A DNA stretch of 64,000 nt. Source: Tunturiibacter empetritectus. GTDB lineage: Bacteria; Acidobacteriota; Terriglobia; Terriglobales; Acidobacteriaceae. The notes under the pieces were generated by a model that was given only the letters and a program-made list of their open reading frames with translations, was not told where the DNA came from and ran no database searches. The stretch is taken from positions 868,001 through 932,000 of the forward strand of contig NZ_JACCCU010000001.1 of the NCBI RefSeq assembly GCF_013410875.1. The letters run 5' to 3'. Both the position numbers and the translations under genes were made by a program. Shown piece after piece: positions 25,411-34,330 of the stretch (the first letter of the stretch is position 1; each line of letters starts with the position of its first letter).

Positions 25411-26072
25411 GACTTTGAACGCGGGATTGACTTCTTCTGCATTCGATCTTTATGGGATGGGCTCAGACGCGACTCGAGATACGCCGCGAGAGCAATTTTG
25501 TATTCCTTGACCAGCTCCTGGCGCTCTTTGGAGCTGGCTTCTGCGTAGAGCTTATTCATGCCTTTGATGATGCCCAGGGAGACGTTGGCCAATCGAAACG
25601 CTACTTCTTGCGTGAGGGTAGGTTTCTTGCTTCGGAATACCTTAGCAATTCGCTCTCGTAATCGGTTTCTTGCCTCTGGGCTGCGCTTGTATTTTACGGG
25701 GGCGTCAAGAATTGCGAAGTAGGCGGGGTGCTCGTCTACGAAACCTATCGTCAGCTCGACGAAGCGGTGGGCTATTTGTTCGGCTGACATCTCCGCCACG
25801 GCCTCCTCGTTGAGGTGCGTCCAGCGCTCTTCCATCTCTGCGACGTATTGGCCCCGAAGTGCGAGGACGATGGCCGGTTTATTGGGAAAGTACTGATAGA
25901 CGGTTCCGATGGATGCCTTGGCTCGGTCGGCGATCTCTGTCATGGTGGCGGCGTCGTAGCCGACTTCAGCCAGCAGAGACGCAGCTGCATCAAGTAACTG
26001 AGCGACGCGCCGTTCGCCCCTCTCCTGCTGGGGAGCCCGCCTTGGGCTTGACATTGTTGAGGACATGCTCAT
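25407..26072 (-). CDS. TetR/AcrR-family transcriptional regulator
   Basis: A 221-residue regulator. Residues about 20-70 hold the TetR helix-turn-helix: RVAQLLDAAASLLAEVGYDAATMTEIADRAKASIGTVYQYFPNKPAIVLAL. The rest is the helical ligand-binding and dimer domain; the basic tail is long. The start is ATG 26072, but ATGs at 26066 and 26054 are equally possible. It is divergent from an isochorismatase-fold gene, a small membrane protein and an MFS exporter. The palindrome at 26094-26107 lies between them, so it probably represses that operon and itself. The inducer is unknown. Confidence 0.93.
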   Translation of the reverse strand: MSMSSTMSSPRRAPQQERGERRVAQLLDAAASLLAEVGYDAATMTEIADRAKASIGTVYQYFPNKPAIVLALRGQYVAEMEERWTHLNEEAVAEMSAEQIAHRFVELTIGFVDEHPAYFAILDAPVKYKRSPEARNRLRERIAKVFRSKKPTLTQEVAFRLANVSLGIIKGMNKLYAEASSKERQELVKEYKIALAAYLESRLSPSHKDRMQKKSIPRSKS

Positions 26073-26093
26073 ATTCTAGCTCTGGAAACAAAT

Positions 26094-26107
26094 TGAGGGA
26101 ACCCTCA
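26094..26107. promoter_or_regulatory. Candidate TetR operator
   Basis: TGAGGGAACCCTCA is a perfect 6-2-6 inverted repeat in the 126-base divergent gap, 22 bases upstream of tetR and about 90 upstream of the isochorismatase-like gene. TetR dimers usually bind a dyad in just this position. Assignment rests on symmetry and location. Confidence 0.6.
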
Positions 26108-26198
26108 TGTTTTGTTTTGATCCGTTGCTAATCTTCGATCTAGCTTTTCAAGCTGGTTGATCGTAGCCGTAGTCTGAGGAAATAGAAGGAGAACACCC

Positions 26199-26762
26199 AT
26201 GGCAGTCACCTCGCTTGACCCCATCACCGCTCTTGTTGTCATTGATTTGCAAAAAGGCATCGTTGCGATGCCTACCGCACATCCGACGGGAGAGATTGTG
26301 AAGCGAGCCAGTGTCTTAGCTAACGTGTTTCGCAGGCGGAAGTTGCCTGTGGTGCTGGTGAACGTATCTGCAGGAGCACCTGGCCGGACAGAGCAGGCTC
26401 CGAGGGTACGCGAGTTTCCTGCAGGTTGGACTGATCTGGTTCCTGAGTTGAATCAGCAGCCTGAGGATCATCTAGTGACGAAGCGGACCTGGGGAGCGTT
26501 TACGGGCACTGGCCTTGAGGAGTACCTGAAGAAGAAGGGCGTTACGCAGGTTGTCATCGTTGGCGTTGCCACGACTGCCGGTGTTGAATCTACCGGACGC
26601 CAGGCGCACGAGTTCGGGTTCAATGTCACCTTCGCCGTCGACGCTATGACAGATATGAACCTCGATGCTCATACGAACAGCATTCTGCGGATCTTTCCGC
26701 GTCTGGGAGAGACGGGCACAACCCAGGAGATTCTTAGTCTGCTCGACAGCAACCAGGTCTAA
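26199..26762 (+). CDS. Isochorismatase-fold hydrolase without the catalytic cysteine
   Basis: A 187-residue protein with the cysteine-hydrolase fold: LVVIDLQKGI (D16), VTKRTWGAFTGTGLEEYL (K95) and VIVGVATTAGVESTGRQAHEFGFNV. In amidase-type members the third position is a cysteine (CVE). Here it is G128, and the whole protein contains no cysteine. True isochorismatases such as PhzD also have glycine here and use the aspartate for vinyl-ether hydrolysis, so that chemistry remains possible while nicotinamidase-like chemistry is not. AAGGAG lies seven bases before ATG 26199. It heads an operon with a small membrane protein and an MFS exporter. Confidence 0.88.
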   Translation: MAVTSLDPITALVVIDLQKGIVAMPTAHPTGEIVKRASVLANVFRRRKLPVVLVNVSAGAPGRTEQAPRVREFPAGWTDLVPELNQQPEDHLVTKRTWGAFTGTGLEEYLKKKGVTQVVIVGVATTAGVESTGRQAHEFGFNVTFAVDAMTDMNLDAHTNSILRIFPRLGETGTTQEILSLLDSNQV

Positions 26763-26783
26763 TGAAAGAGGAGGGTTTGACGG

Positions 26784-27113
26784 ATGGAATGGAAACACTC
26801 TGTAGCTTATCTGTTTGGTGGCGTTTTTCTCACAAACGCGGTTCCGCATTTTGTGAGTGGCGTAATGGGGCGTCCGTTTCAAAGCCCATTTGCTAAACCG
26901 CCCGGACAGGGGCTTTCTTCTTCAACAGTGAACGTGCTTTGGGGATTTTTTAACTTGGTGATTGGTTATGTCCTGATATGCCGAGTTGGCAGCTTTAGTT
27001 TGCGCTCTACGGGTAATGTTGTTTTTCTAGGGCTGGGCATACTCCTGATGAGTGTAATGACGGCGCGCAGCTTTGGGCGGTTTCACGGCGGAAATTCCCC
27101 TGGTAACTCATGA
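26784..27113 (+). CDS. Small membrane protein of unknown function
   Basis: A 109-residue protein with three or four hydrophobic stretches: SVAYLFGGVFLTNAVPHFVSG, VNVLWGFFNLVIGYVLI and VVFLGLGILLMSVMTA, and a conserved-looking FQSPFAKPPGQGLSS loop. I do not recognise a characterised family. GAGGAGGG lies eight bases before the start. Its stop overlaps the MFS gene start as ATGA, so the two are translationally coupled and may work together in export. Confidence 0.75.
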   Translation: MEWKHSVAYLFGGVFLTNAVPHFVSGVMGRPFQSPFAKPPGQGLSSSTVNVLWGFFNLVIGYVLICRVGSFSLRSTGNVVFLGLGILLMSVMTARSFGRFHGGNSPGNS

Positions 27114-28390
27114 GCGTCTCAGCAAAAGACACCTTCCGCTCGCTGAACAGTTTTAACTATCGAGTGTGGGCTGGTGGAGCGCTCGTCTCGAATATCGGAA
27201 CGTGGATGCAGCGCACCGCACAGGACTGGATTGTTCTTACCGAGTTGACTCACCATGATGCGACCGCTGTTGGTGTCGTCATGGCGCTGCAGTTTGGCCC
27301 CCAGGTTCTGTTACTGCCGCTGACGGGTTTTGCTGCGGATCATCTTGACCGGCGAAAGCTGCTGATTGCTACTCAGGCGGCCATGGGATTCCTAGCCTTG
27401 GGACTAGGTGTTCTCACCATTGCAGGACTCATTCGTCTGTGGCATGTGTATGTGTTCGCGTTTCTTCTGGGTTGCGTTACCGCGTTCGATTCGCCGACAC
27501 GCCAGAGTTTCGTCTCCGAGTTGGTGGGGGAGGCAGATCTGTCGAACGCAGTGGGGTTGAACTCTACCTCGTTCAATGCTGCGCGGATGATCGGTCCGGC
27601 AATCGCTGGCGTTCTCATCGCGGCGGTGGGATCTGGTTGGGTGTTTCTGATTAATGCGGCATCGTTTGCAGCTGTACTTTGTTCGCTGAGTCTACTTCGC
27701 GTCGGAGAACTACACCGGGAGCATAGAGCCGTTCGAACACGGGGAAGTCTTGTCGAAGGATTTCGTTATGTCTGGAAGAGACCGGATCTGAAAGCTATAT
27801 TTCTCATGCTTTTTTTGATTGGCACGTTCGGGATCAACTTTCCAATCTTCATATCAACCATGTCCGTTACCGTCTTTCATGCGGAAGCGAGCCAGTACGG
27901 GTTTTTGACTTCGACTATGGCGATTGGATCAGTCGCTGGTGCACTTCTCGCTGCGAGACGAGAAAAACCGAATATGACTCCCTTGCTGGTTGGAGCGGGG
28001 ATGTTCGGGGTTGGATTGGCGCTAGCAGCGGTCATGCCTAACTACTGGCTCTTTGGGCTAGCTCTTATTGTTATCGGCGTGTCTGCGCAGACTTTCACCA
28101 CCTCGACGAACAGCTTGGTGCAGCTTTCGACGGAGCCTGCCATGCGTGGTCGGGTGCTGGCGATCCTCTTGGCGGTGGTCTTTGGCGGTACTCCTATCGG
28201 AGCGCCGATTGTCGGGTGGGTCGCTGACAGGTTTGGGCCGCGCTGGGCGCTTTGTATTGGCGCTGCTTCAGGATTTGCGGCGGCGATTGTAGGCATCTAC
28301 TATCTTGCGAAGTACCGTCATCTGCGGGTTAGCTTCGACGCTGGACGTCTTCGCTTCACCATGGATGAAGGTAGTCTCGTTGCGCGTTGA
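27110..28390 (+). CDS. MFS transporter (EntS/MFS_3-like exporter)
   Basis: A 426-residue, 12-helix major-facilitator protein. The N-terminal FNYRVWAGGALVSNIGTWMQRTAQDWIVL and the loop GFAADHLDRRKLLIATQA, with its D-x-x-x-R-R/K motif between helices 2 and 3, match the MFS_3 group that includes the enterobactin exporter EntS. The C-terminal half repeats the fold (STEPAMRGRVLAILLAVVFGGTPIGAPIVGWVADRFGPRW). It would export a small molecule by proton antiport. It is coupled to the small membrane gene upstream and likely controlled by the divergent TetR. Confidence 0.92.
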   Translation: MSVSAKDTFRSLNSFNYRVWAGGALVSNIGTWMQRTAQDWIVLTELTHHDATAVGVVMALQFGPQVLLLPLTGFAADHLDRRKLLIATQAAMGFLALGLGVLTIAGLIRLWHVYVFAFLLGCVTAFDSPTRQSFVSELVGEADLSNAVGLNSTSFNAARMIGPAIAGVLIAAVGSGWVFLINAASFAAVLCSLSLLRVGELHREHRAVRTRGSLVEGFRYVWKRPDLKAIFLMLFLIGTFGINFPIFISTMSVTVFHAEASQYGFLTSTMAIGSVAGALLAARREKPNMTPLLVGAGMFGVGLALAAVMPNYWLFGLALIVIGVSAQTFTTSTNSLVQLSTEPAMRGRVLAILLAVVFGGTPIGAPIVGWVADRFGPRWALCIGAASGFAAAIVGIYYLAKYRHLRVSFDAGRLRFTMDEGSLVAR

Positions 28391-28429
28391 AGTTGCGTTT
28401 TGAGCTATTTCCGAGCCGATGGTGGGAGT

Positions 28430-28915
28430 TTATCTTTGCGGTGCGAGCGTTGCTTGACCGAAGTGGTAGGCGAGGTGTGCGGTTCTGCCGAGCAAAATGG
28501 TGAAGCGGTTGCGATGAGGCTCGAGCTTGAAGTCTTCCTGGGAGATGGCCGTGTGTCTCTGTGCCCAGTCCGAGCCTGATAGGTTCGAGAACGCTGTCCA
28601 AAGGGCATCGTTGACTTCATTCCAGATTCGCTTCAGGTCTGCTCCCGAAGGCAGATTCTGTGAGTGCCCGTCGGGATTAGCGATGAAGATGAAATCGAGC
28701 TCCGGATGTAGTCTCTGACTCAATCCCAACAAGGGTAGAAGTGCATCGCTGCTGGCTGTTAAATGGCCCCAGAGATAGATAAGCCTGTTCTTTCCAGGGG
28801 CGACCTGCTCGAGAAGCTGTTCCTCCGTTAGAGCGCTGAAGAGCTTTGTTGTGCGGTCAACGTTTGTCTTCCAGCTGCGGAGCGCTGAGTCGATGAGCGA
28901 AGCTTCTGGGTTCAT
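28430..28915 (-). CDS. DinB-family protein
   Basis: A 161-residue four-helix protein. The pattern LIYLWGHLTASSDALLPLL in the second helix and GRTAHLAYHFGQATL in the last place the metal-binding histidines where DinB/YfiT proteins have them. Members include thiol-dependent transferases, such as bacillithiol S-transferases, and DNA-damage-induced proteins; no substrate can be assigned. It is convergent with the MFS gene, 39 bases away. Confidence 0.82.
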   Translation of the reverse strand: MNPEASLIDSALRSWKTNVDRTTKLFSALTEEQLLEQVAPGKNRLIYLWGHLTASSDALLPLLGLSQRLHPELDFIFIANPDGHSQNLPSGADLKRIWNEVNDALWTAFSNLSGSDWAQRHTAISQEDFKLEPHRNRFTILLGRTAHLAYHFGQATLAPQR

Positions 28916-29022
28916 GCTGTAGTACCTCTCTTATGGAAAAAGCCAAGATAACGATGCATTCAATCATTGATGTTCTCTACTTCTGTGCCTGAACGGCGGT
29001 CGCCACGCTTGAACTGGCGTCG

Positions 29023-29051
29023 CCACGCTGCTAATGCGGTCGGCAGCGTGG
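29023..29051. other. Perfect nine-base hairpin downstream of an SDR gene
   Basis: CCACGCTGC (29023-29031) and GCAGCGTGG (29043-29051) form a perfect stem with an 11-base loop. A partial direct copy of the left arm (GGTCGCCACGCTTG) lies just before it at about 28998-29011. It sits 36 bases past the SDR stop on the minus strand. No T-run follows, so it may stabilise the mRNA end rather than terminate it alone. Confidence 0.55.
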
Positions 29052-29086
29052 CAGACTCAGTTCGTTGTCAGCTATGGGTTGTTGCG

Positions 29087-29818
29087 TTAGATCTGTGCTG
29101 TTCCGCCATCGACGAAGAGCTCGATGCCGTTGACAAAACTGGAATCGTCGGAGGCGAGAAAGAGCGCAACGGTTGCGATCTCTTCGGGACGACCGATTTC
29201 GCCACGAGGGATGAGTGTTTTGAAGTACTCCTTGGCGTCTGGTCCGAGGGGGTCAAGGATTGGGGTATCGATCGTTCCCGGACTGAGCACGTTGACGCGA
29301 ATTTTGCGATCCTTGAGGTCATTAAGCCAGGTGCGCGCAAAGGATCGCACCGCGGCTTTGCTGGCGCTGTAGACGCCGAAAGCAGGGAAGCCCTTGATGC
29401 TGGCGATGGAGCCGTTCATGAAGATTGAACCGCCGTCATTGAAAAGCGGAAGAGCTTTCTGCACGGTGAAGAGTGTGCCGCGCACGTTGAGGTCGAATGT
29501 TTTATCAAAGTGCTCTTCAGTGACTTCGCCGATCTTGGCGAACTCGCCCTGGCCTGCGCTGGCGAAGAGGACGTCGATCTTTCCTTTTTCTTTTTTTACG
29601 GTCTCGTAGAGGCGATCGAGATCGGCGAGGTTTGCGGCGTCGCCCTGTACGCCTGTCACATTCTTGCCGATGGCCTTGACGGCTTCATCGAGCTTGTCCT
29701 GGCGGCGACCGGTGATGAACACGTAGGCGCCTTCTTTTACGAAGAGTTTAGCGGTAGCGAGTGCCATGCCGGACGTCGCTGCTGTAATGACGGCTACTTT
29801 TCCTTCGAGCTTGCCCAT
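29087..29818 (-). CDS. Short-chain dehydrogenase/reductase with an altered cofactor loop
   Basis: A 243-residue classical SDR. The catalytic set S...YxxxK is intact ([26 protein letters not shown]), as is the C-terminal [11 protein letters not shown]. The cofactor loop, normally TGxxxGIG, reads TAATSGMA at residues 12-19, so glycines 13 and 19 are alanine. This may weaken or change NAD(P) binding. The start is ATG 29818 ([10 protein letters not shown]) with AAAGGA about 10 bases upstream. It is followed on the same strand by nothing and preceded by a second SDR, both divergent from an ArsR-type regulator. The substrate is unknown. Confidence 0.92.
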   Translation of the reverse strand: MGKLEGKVAVITAATSGMALATAKLFVKEGAYVFITGRRQDKLDEAVKAIGKNVTGVQGDAANLADLDRLYETVKKEKGKIDVLFASAGQGEFAKIGEVTEEHFDKTFDLNVRGTLFTVQKALPLFNDGGSIFMNGSIASIKGFPAFGVYSASKAAVRSFARTWLNDLKDRKIRVNVLSPGTIDTPILDPLGPDAKEYFKTLIPRGEIGRPEEIATVALFLASDDSSFVNGIELFVDGGTAQI

Positions 29819-29923
29819 GTAAATTCGTCCTTTCACATTTGCTGTGTGTGTTTGTTGAAGTCGGATGGGAAGCCCACTCAAAACGCGCGGTGACGCTGGC
29901 GTCGAGTGGGCTTTGCGCGAGGT

Positions 29924-30670
29924 TTAGCGGAGACCGCCACCGGTGATGACGCGCTCGCCAGTGATCCACTTTGCGTCGTCGGATGCAAAGAAGGTGACGA
30001 CGGAGGCGATGTCGTCGACGCGGCCTGCGCGGCCGAGGGGAGTCTGCGCGACGAGGGCCTTCTCGAAATCCGATCCGATAAAGCCCGCGGATTGTGTGCC
30101 TTCGGTATCGACAATGCCGGGATTTACGGAGTTGACGCGGATCTTACGCGGGCCAAGTTCCTTTGCGAGGACGCCGGTGATGGCATCGAGAGCGCCCTTG
30201 GTGGCGGTGTAGACGGCACTATTAGGAGGGGTAAGGCTGCTAACGCCAGAGCCGATGTTGATGATGCTGGCCCCTTCGCCGAGATGTTTGGCCGCTGCCT
30301 GCGTGGTGAGGAGAACGCCGAGTACGTTGATGTTGAAGATCTTGTGGAACTGCTCTTCTGTTACGGCTTCGAGGGGGGAGAACTCGTAAACCCCGGAGTT
30401 ATTGACGAGGATATCGAGGCGTCCGTAGTTTTTGATGGCTGCGTCGATGATGCCCTGCGCTTCCGCAGCCTTCGAGACGTCACCACCTACGGCGACGGCT
30501 TTGCCTCCGGCTGCGGTGATGGCGGAGACGACGGTTTCTGCGCCGGACTTGCTGGAGGCGTAGTTGACGACGACCGATGCCCCTTCGGCGGCAAGCGACT
30601 TGGCGATGGCTGCTCCGATACCCTTGGATGCGCCTGTGACGACTGCTACTTTACCTTTTAGCTTGCTCAT
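29924..30670 (-). CDS. Short-chain dehydrogenase/reductase (3-oxoacyl-ACP-reductase-like)
   Basis: A 248-residue classical SDR with all motifs normal: VVTGASKGIGAAIAKSL (cofactor loop), ILVNNSGVYEF (NNAG-type), NIGSGVSSLTPPNSAVYTATKGAL (S, Y, K) and PGIVDTEG. The arginine-less NYASS after the second strand leaves NAD versus NADP open. ATG 30670 has GAGGG seven bases upstream. It lies 105 bases before the next SDR on the same strand and is divergent from the ArsR-type regulator, which probably controls both. FabG-like similarity is general and does not prove fatty-acid synthesis. Confidence 0.94.
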   Translation of the reverse strand: MSKLKGKVAVVTGASKGIGAAIAKSLAAEGASVVVNYASSKSGAETVVSAITAAGGKAVAVGGDVSKAAEAQGIIDAAIKNYGRLDILVNNSGVYEFSPLEAVTEEQFHKIFNINVLGVLLTTQAAAKHLGEGASIINIGSGVSSLTPPNSAVYTATKGALDAITGVLAKELGPRKIRVNSVNPGIVDTEGTQSAGFIGSDFEKALVAQTPLGRAGRVDDIASVVTFFASDDAKWITGERVITGGGLR

Positions 30671-30835
30671 GACTGATCCCTCTTTAAGTTGCTTTAGAAA
30701 CTCGAGATTTTGCACTGCCTGCGGCCGCAGGTTCCGACTGCTGGTGAGTAGATGGGGTTCGGTAGTTGAAAGATTCATTAGTTCAGAATTTACGTACTAT
30801 TGAACAATTCATTTAAAAAGACTATTGTGGTTTCC

Positions 30836-31228
30836 ATGAGGCCTTTATTCCACCCCTCGGTCCAGGACGTGACAGTTGAAGCGATCCTTCATGCCTTGTC
30901 TGACCCTGTGCGTGTGGCGATCTATGCCGATATTGTTGGACAGAATTGTTCGCACAATTGCGTGGCGTTTTCGAATATCAGCGAGAAGCCGATACCAAAG
31001 TCGACGCTTTCACAGCACTTCAAGATACTTCGCGAGGCTGGGTTGATTCGGGGTGAGCGGCAGGGTGTCGAGATGCACAACACGTCTCGATGCGCGGAGA
31101 TCGACAAGCGCTTTCCGGGGTTGATTGGAGCCATTGTTACGGCGCATAAGGTTCAGTTGGCCGAAGGAGAGCGGCAGACGAGAGCGGCGAAATCAAAGGC
31201 TGCTCGGCGAACTGCAAGAAGTAAATAG
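30836..31228 (+). CDS. ArsR-like winged-helix transcriptional regulator
   Basis: A 130-residue protein. VEAILHALSDPVRVAIYADIV is the classic ArsR first helix, and STLSQHFKILREAGLIRGERQGVEMHNT holds the recognition helix and wing. The basic tail (RAAKSKAARRTARSK) is low complexity. Cysteines in QNCSHNCVAF lie near the DNA-binding region but are not the usual ArsR metal site. ATG 30836 is chosen over an in-frame TTG at 30800. It is divergent from two SDR genes. The gap holds GTTCA and TGAAC arms (30781-30785 and 30801-30805) that may be an operator. An HxlR-like or plain ArsR assignment cannot be separated further. Confidence 0.9.
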   Translation: MRPLFHPSVQDVTVEAILHALSDPVRVAIYADIVGQNCSHNCVAFSNISEKPIPKSTLSQHFKILREAGLIRGERQGVEMHNTSRCAEIDKRFPGLIGAIVTAHKVQLAEGERQTRAAKSKAARRTARSK

Positions 31229-31373
31229 ATGGCTCGCGACAAGCTTAAGCGTTCCAAGAATGAATTGCGAAAATTTCAGACTTCCGCCTTTGAAAGCGAT
31301 CGTAATTTGGGAAGTTCACTGCTCTTTGTGCACGAGAGGGCTGGCACCTTGTGATCAGCCAAATAATTTGCTG

Positions 31374-34208
31374 TTAGTCGTCATCGTCATTCTTCAGCTT
31401 CTTGGGGCGGGCGTTCAGGAGTGCCGGTATCGGGGCGTCTCCCATGGCGTCCTTCCATAGGATCACATTCAGCTTTTGTGTATCCGCATGGTCTGCGTGA
31501 CGAAAGTCCATTCTCTGAGACGCCTTCGCCCCTGGTGCAGTCTTCGTATTTGCTGTGTAGATCAGGGCGTTGTCGCGATTTCTGTAATCGGCAGAGAATG
31601 GCGGCTGACTCCCATCTCCGGTGAACAATGATCCCATCATGGAGCTGAAGGCATCGTTGTTGTTCATCGGCGGAAGACCAAGGAGGGTCTCCATGGTTCG
31701 CAGGACGCTGACGGTCGAGTAGAAGCGGCTGTCAACGAAGGCTTCCCCGTTCGCCGTCTTTGGGGAGTATTTGCTGACAACCAGAGCTAGACTGCGGTGC
31801 GCATCTACATGATCCGCACCGGCCTGCGCATCGTCTTCGAGAATGAAAAATGCCGTGTCGTCCCAGTAGGCCGAATGGGATACCGCGTCGACTGCGCGGC
31901 CTACGGCCAGATCGTTGTCGGCGATGGAAGACTTAGGGGTGGGTCCGCCGGGCGTCGTTCCTGCTGTGTGGTCATTTGCGAGCCGAAGCAGTATGAAGTT
32001 TGGCATGTCGTCGTTACCTGCTTTGCGGTCGGCGACCCATCTTTCGAAGTGCTTCAGAAAGACATCGGCCCGGATCTGGTCTGGAACCCTTAGATTGAAG
32101 TCCGGCTGCTCCACTGCAAAGTGTCCGACTAACTCCGGCTTGGTTGCGATGTTTGTAGCCAGAAGCGGGATAGGCCACGGCCATTTATTCACGCCACCAC
32201 CCCACTCAGCCGGCAGTGTCTCTCCTGGCATGATGGAGGGCTTCTGGCACTTCGCTCCCTCCAGTTGCGGGCCTTCCTGCGGGTTTTCGGTTTTCTTTTC
32301 ATCGCAGAATGTGGACGAGATGAATTCGCCGAAGTGGTAGTAAGTTTTGTTTTGACGCGCAAGGTTTCCCCACAGATATCCACTGTTGGGCTCATTGATG
32401 TCAGGGATTTTTTGCAGAAGAGGATAGCCCTCGGCAACTACGCCTTCAAAGTCGTAGGTTCGCTCATCTCCGCGGTAGCTTTGCTGCCATGTCTTCTCTA
32501 GATAGTCTGTGCCGATGGCGGCCGTAGACCAGACATGCCCGTCGCCCGATACCTCGCCGGAGTCGTAGAAGTTATCCAGCACTCCAAACTGTAGAGCCAG
32601 TTTGTGCTGGTTCGGCGTGTTCTCCGAGCCGTACATCGTCAGGCTGGCGTCACCGTTGCCGACGGCCTTCCCGTTTCGTCTGAGATCTCCGAAGATCTGA
32701 TCGTAGGTACGATTTTCTTTAATGATGTAAATGACATGCTTGATGCGATCCTGCTGGCCGCCGACAAATTGGATCTTCTCTTCGGCTGCCTTCATTCGAT
32801 TTGACTCGACAACCTTCGCCGTCCACTGAGGTAGGTCTCGTTCGATGGCCTGCGTGTCTAACACGGCAAGAGAACCATAAAGAAGCGTTGCGATGTAGCT
32901 GGAAGAGACTGGCTTCGTAGTCTGTGCTCCTTCGGGTTGCCGCTGTGGGAAGTTGTTTGGTCCGGTTCCTTTGCCTTTCGCCGTTGCAACATAGAGCTTT
33001 CCGTCGATGAGCCCAATCGACATTGGCATCCACTCAGTAGGCACAAAGCCTAAGGGTTCGACCATCCCCTTTTTCGCCGTTTTGGGCGAGAGTTTTCTGG
33101 TGTCAAAGACTGCGATTGAGTCGGTGATTGCGTTTGCTACGTAGAGCTTTGAACCGTCCGGAGACAAAGCAAGTGCTTCGGGTTCAGCTCCAAAGTATGT
33201 CTGGTGTGGTAGCCGAGTGTCGAAGTAACCTTTCGTTGAGAATTGGCGGCCATCTATATTGACTGCTGCAACTGCATCGCGGTTCGCTAATGCGACGTAC
33301 ATGGTCTGGCCGTCGGCTGACATCTCGAGCGCACATGGATGAGTACCCGGGGCTGTTGGAGTAACTGGTTTCAACAAACGAAGCTTTCGGCCCACGACAC
33401 CGTGCTTCAGGTCCAGTTCAACGATTTCGCTTGCATTCCACAGCGCCACAAATGCACGGGTCTCATCTTTGGAGACGCTGAGTGCGACAGGGTATGTCGA
33501 GGGGACTGCGTCGTTTTCGGCCAGATCGAACCGCGTAAGAATTGCGCCTGTAGTCGGGTCCATCAGAAGTACGTCGTCCGACAGATTATCGGCTACCAGG
33601 AGTTTTTCTGAGCTTGAGGAACCTACCACTGCAATTGCAGCCGGAAACGGTATGCCTTTATCCGCGGTGGTGCCTCCGGTCAGCAGCGTCCTCCGGCCTG
33701 CAGCGAGTTGCTGCAGAGGGATCTTGATCATGCGCTCCTGCGAGATTTTGCCCGAGTTGAAGCCATAGACGGCGATACCGCTACCGGTGTCATCTTTCTC
33801 GGTGCCGAGGGGATCGGTTTCGGACCCCATGCTTGCGTATATATGTTTACCGTCTCGGCTGAAGGCCAGTCCCGAATAGAGCGTCTGTCTGGCCTTTACC
33901 GGGGTTCTGTCGTCCGGGAAGTCTTCTACCACACCGGTCTGAGTGTCCATTACCGCGAGGGACTGTTTGTAACCGGACTCGAAGGTTCCGTAGCCTGCGT
34001 TGACGGTGATGACATAACGTCGATCTGGAGAGATGGCCATCGAGAGGGGCAGCCCATTGAGCCTCTGCGGATTGCCTGGGACCGGCGGCAGGAGTTCCTT
34101 GCTCGTGGGAAGGTCGACACTTGTCGCGCCAGATTGTGCTGCCATTGAACCGGCTGTCAAGATGAGTGCCACTGCCAGTAATTGAGCAGCATGCTGTCGG
34201 GTTGTCAT
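31374..34208 (-). CDS. Secreted beta-propeller / phosphoesterase (alkaline-phosphatase superfamily) protein
   Basis: A 944-residue exported protein with signal peptide MTTRQHAAQLLAVALILTAGSMAAQS. Residues about 30-460 form a YVTN/YncE-type beta-propeller with repeats such as SPDRRYVITVNAGYG, SADGQTMYVALANRDAVAAV and SPDGSKLYVANAITDSIAVFDT. From about 490 comes a phosphoesterase domain (PF04185 type) opening with IKHVIYIIKENRTYDQIFGDL, whose E-N-R-T-Y-D-Q is the metal-site motif of phospholipase C/acid-phosphatase relatives. ILRLANDHTAGTTPG-like and FFILEDDAQAGADHVDAHR segments supply further ligands. It probably releases phosphate from an extracellular ester. The acidic KNDDDD tail is unusual. 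No operon partners. Confidence 0.88.
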   Translation of the reverse strand: MTTRQHAAQLLAVALILTAGSMAAQSGATSVDLPTSKELLPPVPGNPQRLNGLPLSMAISPDRRYVITVNAGYGTFESGYKQSLAVMDTQTGVVEDFPDDRTPVKARQTLYSGLAFSRDGKHIYASMGSETDPLGTEKDDTGSGIAVYGFNSGKISQERMIKIPLQQLAAGRRTLLTGGTTADKGIPFPAAIAVVGSSSSEKLLVADNLSDDVLLMDPTTGAILTRFDLAENDAVPSTYPVALSVSKDETRAFVALWNASEIVELDLKHGVVGRKLRLLKPVTPTAPGTHPCALEMSADGQTMYVALANRDAVAAVNIDGRQFSTKGYFDTRLPHQTYFGAEPEALALSPDGSKLYVANAITDSIAVFDTRKLSPKTAKKGMVEPLGFVPTEWMPMSIGLIDGKLYVATAKGKGTGPNNFPQRQPEGAQTTKPVSSSYIATLLYGSLAVLDTQAIERDLPQWTAKVVESNRMKAAEEKIQFVGGQQDRIKHVIYIIKENRTYDQIFGDLRRNGKAVGNGDASLTMYGSENTPNQHKLALQFGVLDNFYDSGEVSGDGHVWSTAAIGTDYLEKTWQQSYRGDERTYDFEGVVAEGYPLLQKIPDINEPNSGYLWGNLARQNKTYYHFGEFISSTFCDEKKTENPQEGPQLEGAKCQKPSIMPGETLPAEWGGGVNKWPWPIPLLATNIATKPELVGHFAVEQPDFNLRVPDQIRADVFLKHFERWVADRKAGNDDMPNFILLRLANDHTAGTTPGGPTPKSSIADNDLAVGRAVDAVSHSAYWDDTAFFILEDDAQAGADHVDAHRSLALVVSKYSPKTANGEAFVDSRFYSTVSVLRTMETLLGLPPMNNNDAFSSMMGSLFTGDGSQPPFSADYRNRDNALIYTANTKTAPGAKASQRMDFRHADHADTQKLNVILWKDAMGDAPIPALLNARPKKLKNDDDD

Positions 34209-34330
34209 TGTGACAGATTAGCAAGTTCTCTGTTGATCAAGTATTAAAGGCGGCTTCGGCACGAAAGGCTATGTTGAGCCTTTGTCAGGTGCCCAGTCTG
34301 TACTTTGGGGACTGCATTAGAATCGTTTTC

